The notes beneath the pieces were generated by a model. It saw nothing but the letters and a program-made list of their open reading frames with translations, was not told the origin of the DNA and made no database searches. Below are positions 22,438 to 28,504 of a DNA stretch of 28,504 nt, piece after piece (position 1 is the first letter of the stretch; each line of letters starts with the position of its first letter). A program made the position numbers and the translations under genes. Origin of the DNA: a virus. The stretch lies in the IMG/VR virus record IMGVR_UViG_3300033143_000900, positions 1-28,504 of that record, one strand, 5' to 3'.

Positions 22438-24158
22438 TATACTTCATCTCCTCCAGCTTCAAGATCAACTTCACCACCAGGGAGGTCAGCACCATCACCT
22501 AAGTCTTCATCGCCCATATCCTCTTCGCCTTCTACATCGTCAAAGTCTTCGAAGTCTCCGCCGCCTACTCCTACTGATCTTAGGTCAGCTACAGCACCAC
22601 TGTCTTCTGTTGCGTGAGGTACTGATTGTTCTTGACGCCATAGTTTTTCGTTCTCAGCAATCTCAGTCTCATTCAAGCCTAAGTAACGTTTCATCATCCA
22701 TCGCTTACTCATGTAAGGTGTGTCTTTCATGCTGGCAAACAAGTTAGCGTATGCTGCGTCGATTTCGATTTGACGATATTCTGAGAAGTTCTGCGGCTCA
22801 CATAGCTCTAGTGCGAAAATACTGCTATCAATCGTAAAGCCTCTGTGCTTGAGGAATAACTTAAATTCTTCATCAAGTGTTGGCATGACTTGACGCTGAT
22901 GACGTTGACATACTTTCGAGAATCTGAATTCTTGAATGAATGCTGTGCCAACTCGTCCATCATTGTATGCTGAACTACCATCGTCTGGACCTGTAGGCAA
23001 ATAGCTGCTAGGTACGCCGAGGCCACGTAGCATCTTGTTGTTGAAGTATTTAAGATCATCAATCTCACCCAAGTTATCACCACCTGGGAGTGTCTCTACT
23101 TTAGAACCACGACCATCTGCTGTAGCAGCAAAGAAGTAATCTTCAAGCATTGACATTGGATTGTAAGCTGAATCAGTAATACTCTCGCCGCCGCCTGTTC
23201 GTGATGGAATACGCTTCTGCTGTACTTCATAACGAATGCGTTCTAGGTATTGTGCTGCTTTGTTAGGCGGCATTGTACCTACGTCAATATAGAATATACG
23301 ACGTTCTGGTGCACGGTGAACACGATAGATTAGAATGCTGTCTTCAAGTAGTTCTTTCTGCTTGTATACTTTGAAGATCGTTTCAAGAATACTGATACCG
23401 AAAGGCCATGAACTGTTCATGCCTTCTGTCATACTTAGCTGTACAACGTGCTGTCCATCAACAGGGAACGCTTCAGCGTTTGAGTACTGCGAACCTGATG
23501 TGCTAATCATTCCTGACGCTGAACCAGTAGAGTAGTTAGCTTGGCCAGTATACGGCGCATTAGGGAAGATTGTATCTTGAGCATTGTAGCCCATCTGTGT
23601 CTTCTTAAATGTATTAGTAGCTGTCAACGATTGAAGATTTAAGTCAAGTTCGCGAATGTAATACGCTTCGATTGCTTTACCTTCTGATTCATTGACTAGT
23701 ACTTTTTCTACAGTTGAAGGATCAACCCAATGTAGTTTGAATGTCTCTGGATCACGTATTAAGAACTGATCTCCATACATGAGTGTAGAACGAAATAGAC
23801 GCCATATGCGTTTAGGAAAGTCATTTAGATTAGACCACTGTCGTAGTGCTGCAACTAGAATTTCTTTCTCTGATGTGCTAGCATCTTTCGTATACTTAAT
23901 ATCAAACGGAGTCTGTGTTGTTACATTGACTGCTGTTGAGAAGTCTGCAATAGTGTCCATAGCTGCTGATACTTCATGGTCAAGATCCATCTGTTCATAC
24001 TGCATATAGCGCATGAGCCTATTAGGAGGGCCTTGATAGAATTCAGGAAGCCAACTAGAAAATTTGTTTAGTGCTGTTGCACCACCAGAACTGCTTCCAG
24101 GTGAAGATTGTTGTGGCAAAACCGAGTTAACCGGCTTAAAAAACTTAGTCCAAGCCAT
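22437..24158 (-). CDS. 20: Portal vertex protein (gp20-like), 573 aa
   Basis: The twelve-subunit ring at the head vertex, through which DNA enters and the tail attaches. Diagnostic segments include YEQMDLDHEVSAAMDTIADF (residues 49-68), LMYGDQFLI, YRVHRAPERRIFYIDVG, NKMLRGLGVPSSYLPTGPDD and LFLKHRGFTID. Length is slightly above T4 gp20 (524 aa), mainly an acidic Gly-rich tail from about residue 520 (DFEDFDDVEGEEDMGDEDLG). ATG 24156-24158 overlaps the stop of the upstream GIY-YIG gene (TAATG), and its AAGGAGA site lies inside that gene. Confidence 0.93.
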   Translation of the reverse strand: MAWTKFFKPVNSVLPQQSSPGSSSGGATALNKFSSWLPEFYQGPPNRLMRYMQYEQMDLDHEVSAAMDTIADFSTAVNVTTQTPFDIKYTKDASTSEKEILVAALRQWSNLNDFPKRIWRLFRSTLMYGDQFLIRDPETFKLHWVDPSTVEKVLVNESEGKAIEAYYIRELDLNLQSLTATNTFKKTQMGYNAQDTIFPNAPYTGQANYSTGSASGMISTSGSQYSNAEAFPVDGQHVVQLSMTEGMNSSWPFGISILETIFKVYKQKELLEDSILIYRVHRAPERRIFYIDVGTMPPNKAAQYLERIRYEVQQKRIPSRTGGGESITDSAYNPMSMLEDYFFAATADGRGSKVETLPGGDNLGEIDDLKYFNNKMLRGLGVPSSYLPTGPDDGSSAYNDGRVGTAFIQEFRFSKVCQRHQRQVMPTLDEEFKLFLKHRGFTIDSSIFALELCEPQNFSEYRQIEIDAAYANLFASMKDTPYMSKRWMMKRYLGLNETEIAENEKLWRQEQSVPHATEDSGAVADLRSVGVGGGDFEDFDDVEGEEDMGDEDLGDGADLPGGEVDLEAGGDEV

Positions 24159-24733
24159 TAGATTATCTCCTTCTTAACTTCATATGCAGTTCGCCTTGCA
24201 GCACTCCACGGCTTACCTTTATTGCCACAACCATTTTTATTATTCATTTTGCCTTTAGACATTTTCTGTCGTGTTTCTTGTGATACGGTTTTACCTTTGT
24301 GTACTTCGGATAATAATGCTTTGTGTTCATCAGTGATTACAGCACCTGTTCTCGGATGATTCTCTTTCTTCTTAAACAGTTCTTTCTTAATTTCTGATAT
24401 TTGTGCTTTGATTTCAGCGGAATGTGTTTTACCATAAAAAGTATTATTCTTGCCTGCGGCACCGCCCTTGCCGCCAACTCTTAAATTATAGGTATCTGAT
24501 CGTGCAACAAAATCTTCATTTACTAGTTCCACTTCTTTTGCAACCATCTGTTCTTCAGAATCATACACAAACAAAATTTTCTTTGTGAAGTTTTCAATGC
24601 CAGATTTTTTAATAGCGCGAGAAAGATGCAACCCCGATCCTAAATATTCATCATTTAAGTCATCAGTCGTGTGCATACCTATATAAATTTTGCTGTTGAT
24701 ATTGTTAGTTGTTTGATAAACCGTATAATTCAT
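24158..24733 (-). CDS. GIY-YIG homing endonuclease upstream of the portal (191 aa)
   Basis: VY (residues 5-6) and YIG (17-19) form the GIY-YIG core, followed by GSGLHLSRAIKKSGIENF, VAKEVELVNEDFVARSDTYN (candidate catalytic Glu) and a GGKGG turn. NUMOD3-like repeats follow (HSAEIKAQISEIKK, TDEHKALLSEVHKGK, SQETRQKMSKGK). It is a paralogue of the 4633-5283 gene. I start at ATG 24731-24733; the longer frame begins with TTG and runs through the promoter box. The ATG is exactly five bases after GATAAATA, predicting a leaderless mRNA. Its end overlaps the portal start, so portal translation depends on DNA inside this mobile gene. Confidence 0.85.
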   Translation of the reverse strand: MNYTVYQTTNNINSKIYIGMHTTDDLNDEYLGSGLHLSRAIKKSGIENFTKKILFVYDSEEQMVAKEVELVNEDFVARSDTYNLRVGGKGGAAGKNNTFYGKTHSAEIKAQISEIKKELFKKKENHPRTGAVITDEHKALLSEVHKGKTVSQETRQKMSKGKMNNKNGCGNKGKPWSAARRTAYEVKKEII

Positions 24734-24737
24734 ACCC

Positions 24738-24746
24738 TTATTTATC
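24738..24746 (-). promoter_or_regulatory. Late promoter of the endonuclease-portal unit
   Basis: GATAAATA (24746-24739) is followed by AGGGT and ATG 24733. It is the only late promoter seen directly upstream of the portal gene. Confidence 0.75.
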
Positions 24747-24777
24747 AACAACTAGTCGTTTTTACTGAGAGTTTTGG

Positions 24778-26745
24778 TTACTTTTCAGAAAGGCTGCCGC
24801 CGCGAATCTCAGCAAGCATTTTTCTTATCTGTGTTACCTGATCTTGGTTAAGTTTGAGTAGTTCTGCTTCGAACGCACTGTGTCCTGCGCCTGAACCTCC
24901 TGCTGTAGTATTGCTTAGATCAGCAGTTCCTGCATCTGATCTAGTTAATCTAGCTGCTTCTGCTCGTATTTGTTGAGTGTCCATGCCACCGACCATTACT
25001 GGTGGGGCTTCTCCTCCGCCACCAGTTAAATCTACTACACCGCCAGTAATCTCTTTAATCCATGCAGTTAGACTGCCCCATCCCATCATTATACCTTGAA
25101 TCATATTATTGATAGCTTCACCTGCTTTCTGAAACCAACCTATAACTGGTTTTATTACTGCGCTTAGATCAGCAAAGACTTCTTTCAACACTCCCCAAAA
25201 TATTAAGGCTTGTTCTTTCATTGATTCAATGCCATCAACCATAGGCCCGTCAATAAATGCGAGTGCTTTCTCATTTAGTACACCTAGTGCATCGGCAGCC
25301 ATGTTAACTGCTTGTGTTCCCTTGCCGCCGAGTAGTGTAGAGAATGCTTTAACCATCAAATACTCTTTAGTAGCTTCAAATTTTGATAGCTCATCTTGTA
25401 GATTTGCTTGTGCTGCAACGTTCTTATCTACAGTTTTCATATATTCTTCCATAGACTGTCCAGCGTCCGCTGCGGCTTTGCGATGATTTGCCATAGACAC
25501 TTTGCCTTCTTCTGCTGCTTGTCCCCAAGCTGAAGCTTGTACTGCTACATTCTTAATTTCGCCGCCTGCTAGACGCAATGCAGATAACTGTTCTTTTTCT
25601 GCATCTGTTAATTCAGCCATTGCCATTAACTGTGCAAGTGTTGCACCTTCACCAGCTTTGTTTGCATCAGAAAGTTTTACCATTCTCTGCGCTAGATCAC
25701 CGAGACCTGCATCAGCTAGCTGCTTGAACCCATCTGATGCTTCTGCTACTGGAGATGCAGCAATGTCAGTGAATATCTTGCCCATTTCTAATCCTGCAGG
25801 ACCCATTGCAGCAAACGATTGTGCTGTTTCTGCGAATGCTGCTTGCGCGGCCATTCGTTCTTTCGGAGCCATGCTAAACAGTTCTGCTTGTAGATCAGCA
25901 TTGCTCAACATCTCTCTAGATGCATCTTGCAAGTCTTTACGTGAGACATTCAATACTTTCGAGTAAGCTGTCAAACGTTCAATATTTGATTGTAGTGCTG
26001 CTGCTTGATTTGCTTGAGATGCCTTTCCAAATACACCAGCCATTCTCTGTTGATCTAGAAATTCTGCTGCATACTCAGTTGCTTCTGCTGTTGTTAGACC
26101 GAATTTGTGGAAGTTACCTGCTGATGCTTCTGTAGCCTTAGTAAGATCAAGTAATCCTTGAAGACCATTCTGGCCCATGACTCTAGCATACTTATCTGCC
26201 ATCTCACCAAATTGTTCAAGTGATATGCCTGTAACAGCTAGTGACCTTGATACTTCTACGAAGCTGCCCTGAAACTGAACACCTGAATCTGATAAGTTAC
26301 GTAATACAGATACACTTTGCTGTACAGATTTAATATACTTGCCTATTGCAGCGCCGATGAGGCCAACGCCTGCAAGCATTCCTTTAAATCCCATAGATGC
26401 GTTCTTTAATGACTTACCAAAAGCCTTCATTGGGCCAGTATTAAGTTTATCAAGTCCTGCTGCTGAATTTAGTGCGGCTTCTCCAGACTCTTTGAGGCCA
26501 GCAGTCATTAATTTAGTAGCAGACTGAACTTCTTTTGATCCCTTGCCGCCGCCTGAGACGCCACCTGAAGTTACTTTACCAGTATTCTTCATCTCCGTAG
26601 CTTGACGTTGAAGTATCTTCTTTTGTTCGTTACTTGTACCAGCTAAGTCTTTTATAGTATCAAGGAGATCAGCAAGCGTCTTCTCAGATGCCCACGCCCC
26701 ATAAATACTTCCTGTTACTTCAACTTCGCTACCAATGTCAGCCAC
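24778..26745 (-). CDS. Tape-measure-like virion protein (655 aa)
   Basis: A long, mostly helical, Ala-rich protein. Near residues 120-140 it has a hydrophobic glycine segment (FKGMLAGVGLIGAAIGKYI). Around 520-580 there is a second hydrophobic region (ALIFWGVLKEVF, VIKPVIGWFQKAGEAINNMI, then GIMMGWGSLTAWI). This layout is typical of phage tape-measure proteins, which set tail length and can enter the host envelope. It is near the length of T4 gp29 (590 aa), but I see no decisive gp29 motif. The start is GTG 26743-26745, with GAGGGG about 9 bases upstream. It is divergent from the gp26-type gene, with interleaved promoters. Confidence 0.65.
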   Translation of the reverse strand: MADIGSEVEVTGSIYGAWASEKTLADLLDTIKDLAGTSNEQKKILQRQATEMKNTGKVTSGGVSGGGKGSKEVQSATKLMTAGLKESGEAALNSAAGLDKLNTGPMKAFGKSLKNASMGFKGMLAGVGLIGAAIGKYIKSVQQSVSVLRNLSDSGVQFQGSFVEVSRSLAVTGISLEQFGEMADKYARVMGQNGLQGLLDLTKATEASAGNFHKFGLTTAEATEYAAEFLDQQRMAGVFGKASQANQAAALQSNIERLTAYSKVLNVSRKDLQDASREMLSNADLQAELFSMAPKERMAAQAAFAETAQSFAAMGPAGLEMGKIFTDIAASPVAEASDGFKQLADAGLGDLAQRMVKLSDANKAGEGATLAQLMAMAELTDAEKEQLSALRLAGGEIKNVAVQASAWGQAAEEGKVSMANHRKAAADAGQSMEEYMKTVDKNVAAQANLQDELSKFEATKEYLMVKAFSTLLGGKGTQAVNMAADALGVLNEKALAFIDGPMVDGIESMKEQALIFWGVLKEVFADLSAVIKPVIGWFQKAGEAINNMIQGIMMGWGSLTAWIKEITGGVVDLTGGGGEAPPVMVGGMDTQQIRAEAARLTRSDAGTADLSNTTAGGSGAGHSAFEAELLKLNQDQVTQIRKMLAEIRGGSLSEK

Positions 26746-26771
26746 GCTTTAAAACCCCTCACAATTTTATA

Positions 26772-26780
26772 GATAAATAC
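26772..26780 (+). promoter_or_regulatory. Late promoter of the gp26-type gene
   Basis: GATAAATAC gives a predicted +1 at A26785 and a 54-base leader ending in AAGGGG before the ATG at 26839. Confidence 0.85.
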
Positions 26781-26807
26781 TGATATAATTAGATTATTTC
26801 TATACTG

Positions 26808-26816
26808 TTATTTATC
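26808..26816 (-). promoter_or_regulatory. Late promoter of the tape-measure-like gene
   Basis: Minus-strand GATAAATAA gives a predicted +1 at A26803 and a leader ending in GAGGGG before GTG 26745. It lies downstream of the plus promoter, so the two transcripts overlap at their 5' ends. Confidence 0.8.
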
Positions 26817-26838
26817 ACAGTATTACAAGGGGTTTTAA

Positions 26839-27693
26839 ATGAATCAAAGCACAAATCCACTAACGCAGTTTTACCGTAAAGAAACTACGTACATACAACT
26901 GCCTTCAAGAGGACACTTTTATGACGATGATGTTGTCAACTTCTTAGACAACGGCGAACTTGCTGTAATGCCAATGACTGCGGCAGATGAAATTACACTC
27001 AAGAATCCAGATGCACTATTATCTGGAAAAGCTATTGTAGATGTAATTACTAGCTGTGTTCAAGGGGTAAAGAAGCCGAAGAAACTATTAGCTTGTGATA
27101 TTGATGCATTAATGATTGCAATTAGAGAAGCTTCTTATGGTGATGAAGCAGCAATGGAATTAGACTGCCCCAATGAAAAATGTAAAGCTAAAAACGAATT
27201 CGGTTTGAATCTTGAAATGTTACTCAATGAATCAGAAACACTTGAAGAAACATACGAAGTAGTACTACCTAGCAACTTAACAGTATATCTCAAACCAGGA
27301 ACATTTGACACAACAAATCGTCAAAACAAAGCAGCGTTTGAGAATGCTAAGATACAGAGAGCGATGAATAATCCTTCTATAACTGATGAAGTACAAATGA
27401 AACTGTTAGCTCAAGTATTCAAATCACTAACTAAGCTGAACTTTGAAGTAATTGAAGGAGCAATTGAAAAGATTGTATTCACAGATGATGAAGAAGAAAC
27501 ACAAACAATCACTAACAAGAAACATATTTCAGAGTTCATCAAAAATATAGACAAATCTACAGTTGATATTATAGATACTAAGATCAGTGATATTAATAAG
27601 ATAGGTATATCGAAAACACTAGACGCAGTATGTACAACATGTGGACATAAATGGGAAGCGCCAATTGAATTTAATCCTGTAAATTTTTTATAA
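26839..27693 (+). CDS. 26: Baseplate hub protein, gp26-type (284 aa, zero-frame product)
   Basis: Recognised by YIQLPSRGHFY (residues 18-28), LAVMPMTAADEITLKNPDAL and ACDIDALMIAIREASYGDEA, and by two cysteine pairs, C110/C115 and C265/C268, suggesting a zinc site. This is the pattern of the T4 base-plate protein (gp26) family; it is longer than T4 gp26 (208 aa). The C-terminal EFNPVNF is followed by TTA and TAA. The codons AAT TTT TTA form an in-phase U UUU UUA slippery site at 27684-27690. The start is ATG with AAGGGG six bases upstream. It probably acts in hub assembly and, as in lambda tail chaperone genes, a frameshifted longer form is expected. Confidence 0.85.
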   Translation: MNQSTNPLTQFYRKETTYIQLPSRGHFYDDDVVNFLDNGELAVMPMTAADEITLKNPDALLSGKAIVDVITSCVQGVKKPKKLLACDIDALMIAIREASYGDEAAMELDCPNEKCKAKNEFGLNLEMLLNESETLEETYEVVLPSNLTVYLKPGTFDTTNRQNKAAFENAKIQRAMNNPSITDEVQMKLLAQVFKSLTKLNFEVIEGAIEKIVFTDDEEETQTITNKKHISEFIKNIDKSTVDIIDTKISDINKIGISKTLDAVCTTCGHKWEAPIEFNPVNFL

Positions 27694-27923
27694 GGTTTCT
27701 ATCGTTAGCAGAACCCGAGGAGATCAGGGACCATTTACAACAGCTTCGGAAAGACACTGATGCTATCGAGCAAGGGTGTATTGAGTTATGTTATCACATG
27801 AAAGGTGTTACATGGAACGAAGCATGGGGAATGAGTCCCAAGCAAAGAAATAAAATAGTAGGATATATTAATAAAATATACAAAGATCAAGAAGAAGCAC
27901 AGACAGGCAAGAAATCAATGTAA
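27675..27923 (+). CDS. -1 frameshift extension of the gp26-type protein (77 aa after the shift)
   Basis: Opening just before the slippery site in the -1 frame, this ORF continues as IRFLSLAEPEEIRDHL, then RKDTDAIEQGCIELCYHMKG and VTWNEAWGMSPKQRNKIVGY, to TAA 27921-27923. The helical WNEAW/SPKQR segment looks like the short proteins that follow gene 26 in T4-like phages (gp51 area). No ATG, GTG or TTG occurs before the ATG at 27798, which would start inside the conserved segment. Expression is therefore most simply a gp26 fusion of 361 aa by -1 frameshifting at 27684-27690. The gp51 relation is tentative. Confidence 0.75.
   Translation, partial: SCKFFIRFLSLAEPEEIRDHLQQLRKDTDAIEQGCIELCYHMKGVTWNEAWGMSPKQRNKIVGYINKIYKDQEEAQTGKKSM
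27684..27690 (+). promoter_or_regulatory. Slippery heptamer U UUU UUA for programmed -1 frameshifting
   Basis: T27684 is the third base of the zero-frame AAT codon, so TTT and TTA are in phase and the stop codon follows at once. A small hairpin starts 3 bases later (27694-27700 with 27710-27715, one bulged T, 9-base loop). No Shine-Dalgarno-like stimulator is evident upstream. Confidence 0.75.
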
Positions 27924-27926
27924 ATT

Positions 27927-28430
27927 ATGGAAATATACGCAGCCACAAATAGAAAGAGTAATAAATCGTATATAGGTTATACGATGTATACACTGAATGA
28001 AAGACGCGATCAACATTATAGAGATGCCCGCGGCGGCTCTGATTATCATTTCCATAGGGCATTACGAAAATATAAAAAGACTGATTGGATTTGGGTAACA
28101 CTAACAACTTGTAATAATAAAGATCAATCACTTAACGAAGAAATAAAACTCATAGCAGAGTATGGCACATATGAAAATGGATACAATAGTACACCTGGCG
28201 GCGAAGGCGGAGGCGGTCCTACATCAGAAGCAACTAAGAGACTTATATCTAAAACATTAACAGGATCTAAACAGACACAAGAACATATTAATAATAAAGC
28301 AGCATCACACAGGGGAACGATACATGGTCCTCATACAGAAACAACAAAAGCAAAAATATCAGCGAGCAAGAAAGGTGTTGCATGGACAGAAGCTCGCTGG
28401 GAAGCACACAGACAGAGGCAAATAACATGA
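27927..28430 (+). CDS. GIY-YIG homing endonuclease (167 aa)
   Basis: EIY (residues 2-4) and YIG (15-17) are followed by an Arg pair (26-27) as in classical GIY-YIG nucleases, SLNEEIKLIAEYG (candidate catalytic Glu 71/72) and NGYNSTPGGEGGGG. The C-terminus has NUMOD3-like repeats (TSEATKRLISKTLTGSK, HTETTKAKISASKKG). It is less similar to the other two GIY-YIG genes than they are to each other. It sits 3 bases after the frameshift ORF with no clear ribosome binding site, and its TGA overlaps the next ATG (ATGA). No GATAAATA box precedes it, unlike the other two. Confidence 0.82.
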   Translation: MEIYAATNRKSNKSYIGYTMYTLNERRDQHYRDARGGSDYHFHRALRKYKKTDWIWVTLTTCNNKDQSLNEEIKLIAEYGTYENGYNSTPGGEGGGGPTSEATKRLISKTLTGSKQTQEHINNKAASHRGTIHGPHTETTKAKISASKKGVAWTEARWEAHRQRQIT

Positions 28431-28504
28431 CATTCCTTGGCATTGACACAAAAGACACAGTATTTGAAGACGTTGAAACAAACGTTGACATACCACTTAA
28501 CGAC
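28427..28504 (+). CDS. Start of a further gene, cut by the window edge
   Basis: The ATG overlaps the stop of the GIY-YIG gene (ATGA), and 26 codons (MTFLGIDTKDTVFEDVETNV...) run open to the window end. GAGGC is the only weak ribosome binding site. By T4 order (26, 51, 27...) a baseplate hub gene is expected, but the fragment is too short to assign. Confidence 0.5.
   Translation, partial: MTFLGIDTKDTVFEDVETNVDIPLND

Overview
The window is part of the late (virion) region of a T4-like myovirus. The evidence is a contiguous T4-type head cassette on the minus strand: portal gp20, two small ORFs, an acidic gp67-like core protein, gp21 protease, gp22 scaffold and gp23 major capsid protein. There is also a gp26-type baseplate gene, a gp15-type tail terminator and a T4-late-type promoter motif (GATAAATA). 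Long glycine/threonine-rich fibre proteins and moderately AT-rich DNA suggest a marine phage. Nothing here identifies the host.

Layout. 31-4296 (-) encodes a 1421-aa tail-fibre-like protein. 4390-4640 (-) holds no gene but carries a near-consensus sigma70 promoter, a highly structured segment and an intrinsic terminator, which I read as an undescribed small RNA. A GIY-YIG homing endonuclease follows (4633-5283, -). 5336-10454 (+) is a four-gene structural operon, including a 966-aa gp15-like protein that is an internal tandem duplication. 10451-14598 (-) carries fibre or decoration genes, among them a protein with about 27 copies of a 23-aa repeat, a 51-aa gene and a 23-codon leader ORF. A Nudix hydrolase (14645, +) runs head-on into a truncated tail gene at about 14990. 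15462-17918 (-) holds more fibre genes and a gene remnant. 18039-24158 (-) is the head cassette, with a second GIY-YIG gene stop/start-coupled to the portal. 24778-26745 (-) is a tape-measure-like gene. 26839-28504 (+) carries the gp26-type gene, an overlapping -1 frame, a third GIY-YIG gene and the start of another gene.

Regulation. Twelve GATAAATA-type late promoters were found. Eight give leaders that lead to a Shine-Dalgarno start (one of these, 14603-14611, also has an ATG at +1). Five, counting that one, have exactly five bases between the box and an ATG, so the predicted transcription start is the A of the start codon. These five ORFs (two GIY-YIG genes, Nudix, an 84-aa head-cassette ORF and the 23-codon ORF) look leaderless.

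Best candidates for new biology: (1) the gp26-type gene ends in an in-phase U UUU UUA slippery heptamer leading into an ORF with no start codon of its own, which implies a programmed -1 frameshift; (2) the structured small RNA at 4390-4601; (3) the leaderless late-promoter architecture; (4) the duplicated gp15 gene. All calls were made by reading the sequence; no database search was run.
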